Part shown: positions 52,602 to 62,179 of the stretch, piece after piece | Layout of the letters: every line of letters begins with the position of its first letter | Position numbering within the stretch: the stretch's first letter is position 1 | Assembly (NCBI RefSeq): GCF_963675585.1 | Contig: NZ_OY776414.1 | Location: 165,001-229,000 of the forward strand | Origin: an uncultured Draconibacterium sp. | Lineage (GTDB): Bacteria; Bacteroidota; Bacteroidia; Bacteroidales; Prolixibacteraceae | Direction: 5' to 3' | DNA length: 64,000 bases | Translations under genes and position numbers: made by a program | The notes under the pieces: model-generated | Seen by the model: the letters and a program-made list of their open reading frames with translations, nothing else | Database searches by the model: none | What the model was told of the DNA's origin: nothing

Positions 52602-53774
52602 TTACTTCAGATTACCTTTATCAATAATTATTTTACCGTCCAGAGTAACAGTACTAACCGGCATAAAAAAGTTTAATCCCGAGATGGAATTATTTACGCC
52701 ACCTGCCCACAAGTTGTTGCCAAGCCCAATTGTAACAGAGCCGGCCGGTATATAAGAAAGAAATTTACTTCCCTTCGGAATTTTTACATTTGGATTAATT
52801 CCAAAATCGATTAACGAAAATTTTCCAATTAGTTCATCCTGGGCATCGTAGTATTCTTTTAATTTATCCAGCCCCGAATCAGCTTTCATTGAAACCAGTT
52901 TCCCGTCTTTAAAATCCAATTCCAGGTTTTTTATTGTTTCCCCCATAAAGGTTTGATGATCGAATACAAGTTTGCCATTTGCTGTGTTTTCTACCGGTGC
53001 AAAATACACTTCTCCGGCAGGTAAATACACGTTTCTGCCAACAAATCCACTTTTGAAATCTTCTTCAGAAATTACTCCGTCACTAATTATGGGTTTACAA
53101 TCGTTAATTTTTACCGTGAAGTTGGTGCCGTTTGTATGGGTAATTTTTAATTCATTGGCTCCAACCAGTTCCGCTTCCAGTTTTTTACCTGTTTCATTTA
53201 GTAAATTGTAATCGATGTTAACACCCGACCAGAATAACTCTGTTAATTTATCAAGTGTAATACCAAATTCTTCCGCCAGTGCTTTTGTCGGATAAAGGCC
53301 ATTCCCAAGTGAGATTGCTTTAATTTGTTTTTGCCGGTACAAATCGGCGTTTGGTTTGCCCGCTTTGTTCCGGGTTGCAAAACGTTCAGGAGGCACATCA
53401 GCAAGTAATCCGGGAGTTTCGCCGGAACTCACCGAAATTTGCGCTGTCATCATGTTTATTAGTCCTTTATTTAACAACGACAACTGTGTGTCGTACTTTT
53501 CAGGAACATCAAAAAACATTCTTTTGGTCATTCGTTCACTGTCTATTGTCAGTAAAGGAAAAGCACCCTTTTTGCGAACATTTACAGCTAAGTTCTCCAA
53601 AAGTTCGAGGTCGCGGACACTTCCGTTTATTAATACAATTTCGTTTTCTTCAATACCCGCACACTGATTTACCAGCGTTGATGCCAGCTTTTCAAGATCT
53701 TCTTTGCCATTATTCTGCCCGAAAGCCACTGAAAGGCAAAGGAGAAATACAAATGTGAAAATGAGTTTCTTCAT
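52602..53774 (-). CDS. M29-like aminopeptidase family protein, exported, probably degenerate metal site
   Basis: A 390-residue protein with a signal peptide (cleavage near VAFGQ). It shows the M29 layout: LASTLVNQCAGIEENEIVLINGS and later LPAGEVYFAPVENTANG (a glutamate metal ligand) and DFGINPNVKIPKG. In active M29 enzymes this is followed by an E-x-G-I-G-x-N-P, an H-I-A-L-G and a final H-x-D. Here those read IDFGINPN, VTIGLGNN and GLNFFMP, so several ligands seem replaced. It may be a non-peptidase binding protein. Assignment of ligands is by eye. Confidence 0.78.
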   Translation of the reverse strand: MKKLIFTFVFLLCLSVAFGQNNGKEDLEKLASTLVNQCAGIEENEIVLINGSVRDLELLENLAVNVRKKGAFPLLTIDSERMTKRMFFDVPEKYDTQLSLLNKGLINMMTAQISVSSGETPGLLADVPPERFATRNKAGKPNADLYRQKQIKAISLGNGLYPTKALAEEFGITLDKLTELFWSGVNIDYNLLNETGKKLEAELVGANELKITHTNGTNFTVKINDCKPIISDGVISEEDFKSGFVGRNVYLPAGEVYFAPVENTANGKLVFDHQTFMGETIKNLELDFKDGKLVSMKADSGLDKLKEYYDAQDELIGKFSLIDFGINPNVKIPKGSKFLSYIPAGSVTIGLGNNLWAGGVNNSISGLNFFMPVSTVTLDGKIIIDKGNLK

Positions 53775-54434
53775 ACTGTTCGATTTTTGTTATTAGAAAT
53801 TGAAATACTTTTCTGTTTGGAAAACAACTCCTATCGGTTTTGGGGAGTTTTCTAATAATTAAAACTCGTTGGAAAGGATTAGCTTCTGTGCTATTGCATG
53901 TTTCTATTGTATTGGTTTAACTTCCATTATTTTGTTTTGTATTTGTTGTATACAATGAATAGTGCAAAACTGCGGAGGAGCAAATTGGGACCGTATCTCT
54001 GTTTTGTTAGCAAAAGCAATTTCCCGTATTGCGAGGCCCGATAAAGCAAAACAGTAGGGGAGTGACATAAATGTCGTTTTTGTGCGTGTGTGTTAAAGTG
54101 CTAACATTTTTGTCCTGATTGAAAGTTTATTTAAGTTACGCATAAATTGATAAAATAGCAATATGGAACGTGGCACGAACGGTTCAGCTTTTTGTTGAAA
54201 AAATATTTTACCGCTTTTTTAAGGCTGATTTGGTTCTGTTTTATAAGATTTGATCAAGATCGTATTTGATTTTCAGATGTTTGAATGAAAATGGTTTTGA
54301 TGGTTACCAAAAACGGAATAAAAATAAGGCAGCCGAAACCACCGGATGCGTAAATCTTTCTTCTTTTTAATTTTGCGGTATTTAATAAATTAATCATTTT
54401 TAAAGAGTGATAAAACTAAACAACAAGAACTAGT
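53775..54434. other. Gene-free region between divergent M29-like and rpiB genes
   Basis: No credible ORF is seen. An 8-bp inverted repeat CTGTTTTG / CAAAACAG (53999-54006 and 54047-54054) encloses a small GCAAT/ATTGC stem, but no T-run follows. A TAATTTTG box at 54368-54375 probably belongs to rpiB. Confidence 0.5.
54368..54375 (+). promoter_or_regulatory. -7 box of the predicted rpiB promoter
   Basis: TAATTTTG (followed by C) matches TAnnTTTG, 60 bases upstream of the rpiB start. No obvious -33 TTG at the standard spacing. Confidence 0.5.
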
Positions 54435-54881
54435 ATGAATATAGCGGTAGGAAACGACCATGCAGGTTACGAAATGAAGTTGATTATTTTGGAGTGGCTT
54501 GAACAAGAGGGGTATCAGGTGACAAATTTTGGAACTGATACTCCGGAATCGGTGGATTATCCCGATTATGTTCATCCGGTGGCCAGTGCAGTAGAAAAGG
54601 GAGAATTCAAATATGGTATTTTGGTCTGCGGAAGCGGGCAGGGTGTTTCGTTTACCGCCAACAAACATCAGGGAATTAGGGCCGCCTTGTGTTGGAAACC
54701 TGAAATATCGGTGTTGGCACGTCAGCACAACAATGCCAATATTTTATGTCTTCCAGGCCGTTTTATCAGTCCTGAAGAAAGCATTGAAATTTTAAAGCAA
54801 TTTTTAAATACCCCATTTGAAGGAGGACGTCATCAGAACCGCATCAGTAAAGTGTCAATTTGTTCTGCCTGTGCCATATAA
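54435..54881 (+). CDS. rpiB: Ribose-5-phosphate isomerase B
   Basis: A 148-residue RpiB/LacA-type isomerase. It starts MNIAVGNDHAGYEMK, with the substrate-binding Asp-His, and has GILVCGSGQGVSFTANKHQGIRAALC with the catalytic cysteine, then RQHNNANILCLPGRFIS. It interconverts ribose 5-phosphate and ribulose 5-phosphate in the pentose phosphate pathway. Length and motifs are normal. Confidence 0.95.
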   Translation: MNIAVGNDHAGYEMKLIILEWLEQEGYQVTNFGTDTPESVDYPDYVHPVASAVEKGEFKYGILVCGSGQGVSFTANKHQGIRAALCWKPEISVLARQHNNANILCLPGRFISPEESIEILKQFLNTPFEGGRHQNRISKVSICSACAI

Positions 54882-55103
54882 GTATACCGATGGTTTTACC
54901 GCCATCTGTAAATTTGAATAATCGAAATTAACATAAGTCGAAATTATTCAGTATCTTGCTACCCTCAATTAACCATTTCAAAACCAGTGAATACAGATGC
55001 CATTTTACCACTTAACTCCCATTTACTCCATCAGTTTTCTACTAAAAGAGCCTGATCTACGCGATACTACTTCTGAAATAAACTGCTATTTGATTAATTA
55101 ATA

Positions 55104-57062
55104 ATGAATCATTCAATTACATTGAAGACAGCTGTTGTTGGCTTTTTACTGGCAGTATCGGTTGTTTGCGGAATCGTTCCACAGATCTTCGCTCTTGCTC
55201 CGTACAGCGAAAGCGATTCTTTGAAAACAGCATACGAATTACGTATCTCGAATGCCGTGGATAGCCTTGGAAAGTTAAATGCAAATTACGATTATGCCCG
55301 GTATTTGGATGAACAAGATGAGGTTGACGAGTCAATTCACCTGCTGAAACAGGCCTTAAAAACAGCCCAAAATAGCGAATACCATAAGGAAGTTGCTATG
55401 GTGGCAAACTATTTGGCAGGTGTTTACATTATGCGCGGTGATGTTGAAAAGTCGACAACTACATATTTGGAGGCCTTACAAAGTGCTGAAATTACAGGGA
55501 ATAACACTGAAATTGCTAAAATTAGTATGAATTTGGCCGGCAATTACAATTTTTATGGCGATTACACCAATGCAATAAAGTACGGTTTGTATGCCCTCGA
55601 AACAAAGGAAAGTTCGGAAGACTGGGTTCGCATTTGCTACCATTACATGGCAATGAGCAATATTTTTAAAGAAACCGGCAATCTGGAGAAACGCGAAGAG
55701 TACAACCTTTTAGCATATAAAATGAAAGATGTGGAAGGGTGCGCATCAAATACCGATATTGCCAAAATTTACAACGGACTGGGTGGAATTGCCGAAGAAA
55801 GACTGGAACACGAGAAAGCGCTTGCCTACTACGATACGTTAATGGTTTTTAGTAAAGAAGTTGGTTTCGATCAGGGAATTGGCACTGCTTTTACTAATAG
55901 CTCACTAATATACATGGAGTTAAACGAATACGAAAAAGCATTGGAGATGGTTTTGGAAGCCGAAAAATATTCGGATGGAACTCCCTACGATACCGTTTTT
56001 AGCAACAATTGCAAAACCGAAATATATATGGCTTTGGGTGAATCTCAAAAAGCTTTGGATTTAGCCTTGGAAAACATTTCGAAAGAAGAAATATCCTATT
56101 ATTCGGCAGAGCGTTTGAAAAGTTTGCGCTTTTTATACGAACTAAATTTTCAATTAAAAAACTACGATGAGGCCTACAACTGGAACGATTCGTTACAGGC
56201 TTACGAGGAATATTTGCGCGATGAAGATGTTCGTTCAACGATGGAAGATTTAGAGACCAAATACCAGACAGAAAAAAAAGAGCAGCAAATTGAATTGCTG
56301 ACCACCGAAAACCTGTTGCGAAAAAGAGTGATGCAGGCGGCAATTGTAATCGTAATAATTCTTGTTTTGCTGGTTGTATTGATTACTTACATTCTACAAA
56401 TTAGAAAGAAACAGGCGAAATACATTCAAGGCGAATTGCAACAACAAGTGCTTCGTTCGCAAATGAATCCGCATTTTATTTTTAATGTTTTGGGCTCCAT
56501 TCAAAATTATATGCTCAGCAACGATTCGAAAAAAGCGGCCGGTTATTTATCAAAATTTGCCTCTTTAACCAGAGCTACGCTTGAATATTCGTCGGAAGAT
56601 ACAATTGCGTTGAGCGACGAGATTTCAATGCTCCAGAATTACATGGAACTGGAACAAATGCGAAAACCGGGTGTGTTCGAATTCCGAATGGAATATGACG
56701 AAGAACTCGAAGTGGATTTTATCCAGATTCCTCCAATGATGATTCAGCCTTTCATCGAAAATGCAATTAAACATGGATTTAAAAACATTGATTACAAGGG
56801 TGATTTGGTAATTTCGTTTGCCGATAAAATGGAATTTATTGAAGTGCTTATTCAAGACAATGGGACAGGAATTCAGAGAGAAATTGATTCGGGCAAACAG
56901 CACCGCTCAATGGCGATGGATATTTTCGAAAAGAGAAGAAAACTGATCCAACATAAATTCAACAAAGATTTTAATTTTGAGCTTATAAATTTAACACAGA
57001 GTAACTCGGAGGAAACAGGTGTTCGGGTAACTCTTACTATTCCGGTACTTAACAATGATTAA
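55104..57062 (+). CDS. Sensor histidine kinase with N-terminal TPR repeats (LytS/YehU-like)
   Basis: A 652-residue protein. A signal-like N-terminal hydrophobic segment is followed by TPR repeats over about 60-390, then a coiled-coil and a transmembrane helix (AAIVIVIILVLLVVLITYIL, about 412-431). The kinase domain is His_kinase/HATPase type: phospho-acceptor His457 in QMNPHFIFNVLGSIQNYM, then MIQPFIENAIKHGF (N box) and a LIQDNGTGI G-box-like segment. The sensor faces the periplasm. The 3' end overlaps the next response-regulator gene by 8 bases, so the two form a coupled pair. Confidence 0.93.
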   Translation: MNHSITLKTAVVGFLLAVSVVCGIVPQIFALAPYSESDSLKTAYELRISNAVDSLGKLNANYDYARYLDEQDEVDESIHLLKQALKTAQNSEYHKEVAMVANYLAGVYIMRGDVEKSTTTYLEALQSAEITGNNTEIAKISMNLAGNYNFYGDYTNAIKYGLYALETKESSEDWVRICYHYMAMSNIFKETGNLEKREEYNLLAYKMKDVEGCASNTDIAKIYNGLGGIAEERLEHEKALAYYDTLMVFSKEVGFDQGIGTAFTNSSLIYMELNEYEKALEMVLEAEKYSDGTPYDTVFSNNCKTEIYMALGESQKALDLALENISKEEISYYSAERLKSLRFLYELNFQLKNYDEAYNWNDSLQAYEEYLRDEDVRSTMEDLETKYQTEKKEQQIELLTTENLLRKRVMQAAIVIVIILVLLVVLITYILQIRKKQAKYIQGELQQQVLRSQMNPHFIFNVLGSIQNYMLSNDSKKAAGYLSKFASLTRATLEYSSEDTIALSDEISMLQNYMELEQMRKPGVFEFRMEYDEELEVDFIQIPPMMIQPFIENAIKHGFKNIDYKGDLVISFADKMEFIEVLIQDNGTGIQREIDSGKQHRSMAMDIFEKRRKLIQHKFNKDFNFELINLTQSNSEETGVRVTLTIPVLNND

Positions 57063-57804
57063 AACAGTTATTATTGATGATGAGCCTGCAATGCAGCAAG
57101 TAAACAGTCAGTTGCTGGCAGAGTATTTTCCTGATGTTGAGCAGGTTGGGATTGCCGATTCAATTCAGACCGGAGTTGAATTAATTTTGAAAGAGAACCC
57201 TGATTTGGTATTACTTGATATTGAATTAAAGGATGGCACCGGTTTTCAGTTGTTGCAAAAATTAAAACCTTACCGGTTTAAAGTGGTTTTTATTACCGGT
57301 TTTCACTCGTTTGCCATAAAAGCAATAAAATTTAGCGCGCTCGATTACATTGTTAAACCTGTAAATGAAGCCGAATTTCAGCAAGCCATTCAGCGTGCAA
57401 TCGACTTGATCCATAGTTCAGTGAATACCGATGCCCAGTTAAACGTTCTGATGAACTCGTTGCAGAAAGAAACAATGAGTAAAAAGCTTGTGTTGCGCAC
57501 TGCCGAATCGCTTCACGTGGTGGATGTAAGTGACATTTATTTCTGTAAAAGCGATAACAGTTACACGACCTTTTATTTTAGCGACGACGAAAAAATTCTG
57601 GTATCGAAGAGTTTAAAAGACTATGAAAATCTGTTGACAGATTATGGTTTCTACAGGGCACACCAGTCGTACCTGGTAAATTTAAATCACATTAAAAAGG
57701 TGGATAAAACCGATGGTGGATTTATAATCATGAAAAACAAAAAGGAAATTCCGGTATCGCTGCGGCAAATGAAGAAATTGATCTTACTTCTGAGCAATTT
57801 GTAA
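57055..57804 (+). CDS. LytTR response regulator partnered with the TPR kinase
   Basis: A 249-residue regulator. The receiver has Asp8-Asp9, Asp55 (LVLLDIEL) and Lys101 (YIVKPV), all intact. The LytTR DNA-binding domain (about 145-249) carries VSDIYFCKSDNSYTTFYF, FYRAHQSYLVNLNHIKKV and IPVSLRQMKKL. The start overlaps the kinase stop by 8 bases. The next gene encodes a stand-alone LytTR domain that is a close relative of this C-terminal half. Confidence 0.94.
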   Translation: MIKTVIIDDEPAMQQVNSQLLAEYFPDVEQVGIADSIQTGVELILKENPDLVLLDIELKDGTGFQLLQKLKPYRFKVVFITGFHSFAIKAIKFSALDYIVKPVNEAEFQQAIQRAIDLIHSSVNTDAQLNVLMNSLQKETMSKKLVLRTAESLHVVDVSDIYFCKSDNSYTTFYFSDDEKILVSKSLKDYENLLTDYGFYRAHQSYLVNLNHIKKVDKTDGGFIIMKNKKEIPVSLRQMKKLILLLSNL

Positions 57805-57934
57805 TTCACATCCGCTTAAAATTCTTCTTTATCCCATACTATTTCAAAGCTAAACCGAACGCTTTCAAACTTTGTCGGTTTTGTTAACATCAAATGTGCG
57901 TACTTCGAAATGAATTTTCAAAGAAACGTTAGAA

Positions 57935-58291
57935 ATGCTGCACACACCCAAAGAAAAACTGGTACTGTCAACCCGCGATTTTTACCATTTAATAGAAATT
58001 GAAAATATAATTTACTGCAAAAGCGACAACAGTTATACAACCTTTTACCTCAACGGAGGTGAAGAAATTAAAGTTTCTGTTTCGATGAAAAATGTAGAAC
58101 AAAAACTGGATAGCTCTACTTTTATCCGGCCGCATCAATCCTACCTGGTTAATATTCATCACATAAAAAGTATTCAGAAAAGCAGTGGTGGCGATTTGCT
58201 GCTCGACAACGGCAAAACCATTACGGTAAGTACCCGAAAGAAAAGTGAAATCTTACACTTACTGGGAGATATCAAGCGGATTCAAGTTTAA
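57935..58291 (+). CDS. Stand-alone LytTR DNA-binding protein
   Basis: A 118-residue protein that is essentially one LytTR domain: IENIIYCKSDNSYTTFYL, FIRPHQSYLVNIHHIKSI and ITVSTRKKSEILHLL. It shares the rare CKSDNSYTTFY and HQSYLVN stretches with the upstream response regulator's C-terminal half, so it is probably a truncated paralog with no receiver. Without a receiver it could act as a constitutive competitor, or be regulated by abundance. It lies 131 bases after the regulator stop. Confidence 0.82.
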   Translation: MLHTPKEKLVLSTRDFYHLIEIENIIYCKSDNSYTTFYLNGGEEIKVSVSMKNVEQKLDSSTFIRPHQSYLVNIHHIKSIQKSSGGDLLLDNGKTITVSTRKKSEILHLLGDIKRIQV

Positions 58292-58337
58292 ACGTTGCGT
58301 ATTCATATTCTGTACTCATGACTGTAATCCTTTTCCA

Positions 58338-58345
58338 TAATTTTG
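58338..58345 (+). promoter_or_regulatory. -7 box of the predicted OmpA-family gene promoter
   Basis: TAATTTTG fits TAnnTTTG, 25 bases before the ATG at 58370. No clear -33 TTG at 19-base spacing. Confidence 0.45.
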
Positions 58346-58369
58346 AATAAACATAAAAATCATACTACC

Positions 58370-60100
58370 ATGAAACGAGGTATTTTATTTATTGCCCCTA
58401 TTCTTTTTCTCTTTTTTACACTAAGCAGCGAAGCCCAGGTGAAAAATGTTGAGAACGAGGTTGAAAAGCAGGGAACCAAACGCATAAACCATAAAATTGA
58501 TACCGGAATTGACAAAGGGTTTGATGCTATCGAAGACGGTATTGGAAGTTTGTTCGGCAAAAAGAAAAAGAAAAACAATAAGGAGGCAGAACAAGTGGAA
58601 ACCACACTGGAAAACACTTCTGAAGCTTCGGAACAACAAAGTGCAGGGCAGCAAACGGCTCAGTCTCCGGCTATGAATGTGCAATGGAGTAAATTTGATT
58701 TTGTTCCGGGCGACGAAGTTATTTTTGAAGATGCGCCAAGTGCCGACGAAGAAAATGGAGAATTCCCGAGCCGGTGGGATTTGGTGAGTGGGCAGGTTGA
58801 AATAGCGAATGTGAATGGCGAAAATGTAATGATGTTTATTGATGGTACCCCCGAGATTGTACCCTACCTGAAAAATTCGAAGGACGATTATTTACCTGAA
58901 GTTTTTACAATAGAATTCGATTTCTACAAGCCAGTTGAGGGGAACAGAATATCTGTTTATTTATACGATGACAAAAACCAGGAAAAGGTTGATCATGACA
59001 TGTACATGGATATTAGCTCGGGTGGTGTTTCTGAAAAATTGAGTGATGTAACAGGAGATTTTCCGGGAATAGATTACAAAAACAGTGATGCTGCACGTTG
59101 GATTCATGTTTCGATAGCGTTTACAAAAGGCAAACTAAAAGTTTACATGGATGATACACGTGTAATAAATATTCCGCATTACGAAGGAAATCCAACTGGA
59201 CTTAGCTTGCAGGCATACTGGGCCGACCTGGGTGAAGAAAAACCATACTATTTTAAAAATATTCGTATTGCCAAAGGCGGTGTAAAATACTACGACCGTG
59301 TTTTATCGGACGGAAAAATTATTGTAAACGGAATTCGTTTCGATGTAAATAAAGCCTCCATAAAACCTGAAAGTAATGGTGCAATCAATGAAATTTATGA
59401 GTTAATGCAAAAACAACCCGAATTGAACTTTAGTGTTGAAGGGCACACCGACAGCGATGGCGACGACGCATTCAATCAATCGCTTTCAGAAGCACGTGCA
59501 AAAGCGATTAAAGATCGATTGATAAACATGGGTATTTCATCCAAGCGATTAAAGTCAGCAGGATGGGGAGAAAGCAAACCAATTGCCGATAATGGTACAG
59601 CGGAAGGAAAAGCAAATAACCGTAGGGTAGAGTTTGTGAAATTTGAAGGTAGCGCAGATGCTGCAATTGAAGGAAGTGCCAGTTCCGGGAATTCAGTTTT
59701 CGATAAAATGGACAGAAAAGCAATAAATGTAAATCTCGAAAAACTACCAGAATCGTTTAACGTTCCAATATCAAATCAATCGGGAATGGTAAATGACGTG
59801 GGAACCATAATAATGTATGCAACCGGCAAAGGCAATTTGGGTAAAATGGAAATTCTGGATGTGGATAAAAGCGATAACTACAAAATTACAGTGCGGTATG
59901 TAACATACAATTCAAATGGTTCGGTGCACAGTCAGTCTGACCATCTTGAAATTGAAGGAACTTTTAATTGCGATTTGGATGAAGGAAAATCGGAAGATGT
60001 GGACCGTGCTGATGCTGATTTCCAACTGGGACGCCAGGATAAAACAACTACAACTTTATACCAAATCGACGAATCATTACTTCGCGTATTTCCAAATTAA
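58370..60100 (+). CDS. OmpA family protein with lectin-like middle domain
   Basis: A 576-residue protein with a signal peptide (SSEAQ). An acidic/lysine-rich linker leads to a concanavalin-like jelly-roll region (about 145-320: FEDAPSADEENGEFPSRWDLV, VFTIEFDFYKPVEGN, WIHVSIAFTKGKLKVYMDD). Then comes an OmpA_C peptidoglycan-binding domain (about 325-435: FDVNKASIKPESNGAINEI, VEGHTDSDGDDAFNQSLSEARA, NRRVEFVKF) and a further C-terminal domain. It probably anchors the outer envelope to peptidoglycan. ATG 58370 is chosen for the signal peptide. Confidence 0.9.
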   Translation: MKRGILFIAPILFLFFTLSSEAQVKNVENEVEKQGTKRINHKIDTGIDKGFDAIEDGIGSLFGKKKKKNNKEAEQVETTLENTSEASEQQSAGQQTAQSPAMNVQWSKFDFVPGDEVIFEDAPSADEENGEFPSRWDLVSGQVEIANVNGENVMMFIDGTPEIVPYLKNSKDDYLPEVFTIEFDFYKPVEGNRISVYLYDDKNQEKVDHDMYMDISSGGVSEKLSDVTGDFPGIDYKNSDAARWIHVSIAFTKGKLKVYMDDTRVINIPHYEGNPTGLSLQAYWADLGEEKPYYFKNIRIAKGGVKYYDRVLSDGKIIVNGIRFDVNKASIKPESNGAINEIYELMQKQPELNFSVEGHTDSDGDDAFNQSLSEARAKAIKDRLINMGISSKRLKSAGWGESKPIADNGTAEGKANNRRVEFVKFEGSADAAIEGSASSGNSVFDKMDRKAINVNLEKLPESFNVPISNQSGMVNDVGTIIMYATGKGNLGKMEILDVDKSDNYKITVRYVTYNSNGSVHSQSDHLEIEGTFNCDLDEGKSEDVDRADADFQLGRQDKTTTTLYQIDESLLRVFPN

Positions 60101-60156
60101 TATAAGAAAAACCGGGCGCTTTTGCCTTCAAACATTTAATATCAAAAACAAAAATC

Positions 60157-60624
60157 ATGAAAAAGACTTTTTTTTTACTTACGATTCTATTGGCAACTTT
60201 TACTGTAACACTTAATTCATGCAGTAAAGACAAAGACGACGATCCAATCACTTTGGAAGCCGATTATCTTTTAAAAATGGATGGAAGTACAGTAGCCAGC
60301 GGAACAACTGACGAAGTGGGGATGGTTGGAAATGCCATTTCATTTTCGCTTGGTGAAGATTTTGGAGTTTTAATAACAGGAGTTCCTACATCAACTGGTG
60401 GTGTTGCAACCATTGGAGATGCAACTTCAGCCTGTTCTGTTTCGATAACAGGAGTTAATCTGCTCGAAAACGGAAGCGATGAATTGTACTTTTCAATTAG
60501 CGGAACTGTGACACGCAGCACCGGAAGTAAAATAAGCTTCGAAGGAACCTGTACAGATTTAACCAGTAGCGTTGTGCATACTTTTAGTGGCACCGTTGAA
60601 TCTGATGTATATAAAGTAATTTAA
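60157..60624 (+). CDS. Small lipoprotein of unknown function
   Basis: A 155-residue lipoprotein (LNSC followed by SKDKDDD, an acidic stretch that in Bacteroidota may promote surface export). The mature part is a serine/threonine-rich beta-sheet-like sequence ending FSGTVESDVYKVI. No family is recognised. It lies 57 bases after the OmpA-like gene, likely in one transcript. Confidence 0.72.
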   Translation: MKKTFFLLTILLATFTVTLNSCSKDKDDDPITLEADYLLKMDGSTVASGTTDEVGMVGNAISFSLGEDFGVLITGVPTSTGGVATIGDATSACSVSITGVNLLENGSDELYFSISGTVTRSTGSKISFEGTCTDLTSSVVHTFSGTVESDVYKVI

Positions 60625-60675
60625 TTAATACCAATTAAAAGTTAATCCCCAAACAACACTAACCGTTTTAAGATT

Positions 60676-61167
60676 ATGAAAAAACAACAATCAACTTTTG
60701 GAACGCTGCTTTTTGCATGCGTATTTTTTGTAGCAGGCTTTTTGGCCTACCAACACCTTACCAAACCTATTGCCGAAGAAGCCGAAGCATCAAAAAGCTG
60801 GCCACAGGTGCAGGGTGTTATTTCCTTCTCTGAATTAAATAAAACACGAGACAGCGATGGAAACGATATGTATTCGGCTAGTGTGCAGTACTCGTATTCG
60901 GTAGATGGAAAAGAATATAGTGGCTCGAATATTCGCACGGTTGATGGTCAGACCAGTGTTAAAGGAAGTGTAAAAAAGACTTTGAAAAAATACGAAACCG
61001 GCACTTCAGTTTCTGTATATTACGATCCTGAATTTCCAAATACAGCAGTGCTTGAACCCGGCACCGGATTTCTTTTTGGAATGTTGCTAAAATTACCATT
61101 GTTGTTCTGCATTGTTTCTGTTTTGATGGTATTGAAACTTTTCAAACGAATGTTATTTGGCAGATAA
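60676..61167 (+). CDS. DUF3592 domain-containing membrane protein
   Basis: A 163-residue protein with a single N-terminal helix (LLFACVFFVAGFLAYQHL), a beta-rich middle (SWPQVQGVISFSELNKT, YSYSVDGKEYSGSNI, GTSVSVYYDPEFPNTAVLEPG) and a C-terminal helix. The 'W...Gvi...v.Y.v.g..y....v.vyYdP..P..s.L.pg' order is the DUF3592 pattern. Function is unknown. Confidence 0.85.
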   Translation: MKKQQSTFGTLLFACVFFVAGFLAYQHLTKPIAEEAEASKSWPQVQGVISFSELNKTRDSDGNDMYSASVQYSYSVDGKEYSGSNIRTVDGQTSVKGSVKKTLKKYETGTSVSVYYDPEFPNTAVLEPGTGFLFGMLLKLPLLFCIVSVLMVLKLFKRMLFGR

Positions 61168-61272
61168 GCACGAAAAAAACTATATTGAAAAACAAAAATA
61201 AACAACGGCATTTTGATGGCATTAATTCTGAAATGCATTTAATGTTTATCGCTTTGCCCAAATAAAAAAACT

Positions 61273-62043
61273 ATGAATTCACACGAAGTAGATTACAAAA
61301 TCGGAGGTCACGATATTCAATATGTTGAAATAGAGTTAGACCCGCAGGAAACGGTAATTGCCGAAGCCGGAGCCATGTTGTACATGAAAGATGGCATCGA
61401 GTTTCAGGCAAAAATGGGCGATGGCTCTGAGCCTGAAAAAGGCTTGTTTGGTAAATTACTTTCTGCAGCTTCCCGAAAAATTTCTGGCGAATCGATTTTT
61501 ATCACGCATTTTACACACCGCGGATTTGGGAAAAGCCATGTCGCATTTGCTGCACCTTATCCGGGAACTATCGTACCAATTGAATTGGCACAAATGGGCG
61601 GTTCGGTAATTGTGCAACGCGACGCTTTTTTATGTGCTGCTTTGGGAACAAAAATCAGTATGCACTTTAACCGCAAACTTGGAGCCGGATTTTTTGGCGG
61701 CGAAGGTTTTATTCTTCAAAAACTTCAAGGCGATGGCAGAGCTTTTATACATGCCGGCGGAACAGTAATAGAACATGAGCTGAAAGGTGATATGCTTCGG
61801 GTTGATACCGGTTGTGTGGTTGGTTTCCAGGAAGGAATTGATTTTAGTATTGAACAGGCCGGCAGCTTAAAATCGATGGTTTTTGGTGGCGAAGGTTTGT
61901 TTTTGGCAACGCTGCGCGGAACCGGAAAAGTGTGGCTTCAGTCCATGCCGATCAGTAAATTAATCAGTCAGTTGTCGGTGGGCGGCTCAAATAGCCGGAA
62001 AGAAGATACCGGTGGCTTATTAAACAGTTTACTGGAAGGATAA
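61273..62043 (+). CDS. TIGR00266/AIM24 family protein
   Basis: A 256-residue protein: [31 protein letters not shown], then [25 protein letters not shown] and [22 protein letters not shown]-type repeats. This glycine-rich double-stranded beta-helix arrangement is the AIM24/TIGR00266 pattern (E. coli YeeJ-independent; related to mitochondrial AIM24). Function is unknown. No signal peptide is seen, so it should be cytoplasmic. Confidence 0.88.
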   Translation: MNSHEVDYKIGGHDIQYVEIELDPQETVIAEAGAMLYMKDGIEFQAKMGDGSEPEKGLFGKLLSAASRKISGESIFITHFTHRGFGKSHVAFAAPYPGTIVPIELAQMGGSVIVQRDAFLCAALGTKISMHFNRKLGAGFFGGEGFILQKLQGDGRAFIHAGGTVIEHELKGDMLRVDTGCVVGFQEGIDFSIEQAGSLKSMVFGGEGLFLATLRGTGKVWLQSMPISKLISQLSVGGSNSRKEDTGGLLNSLLEG

Positions 62044-62179
62044 ATCAGAATAAATATTGTTTTTCGAAGTAACTGCAAGACTGTAAAATCGGGCAGAATG
62101 GAATACCCATGCCTTGTTTTGCGAAAAAAGAACACAAAAATAAAAACACATTAATTATTAATTTTTAAATAGTATTGAA

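Noticed and set aside
53999-54054. Inverted repeat in the M29-rpiB gap considered as a riboswitch
   Set aside because: Only 8 bp plus a 5-bp inner stem, no recognisable riboswitch core and no terminator or start-codon sequestering partner.
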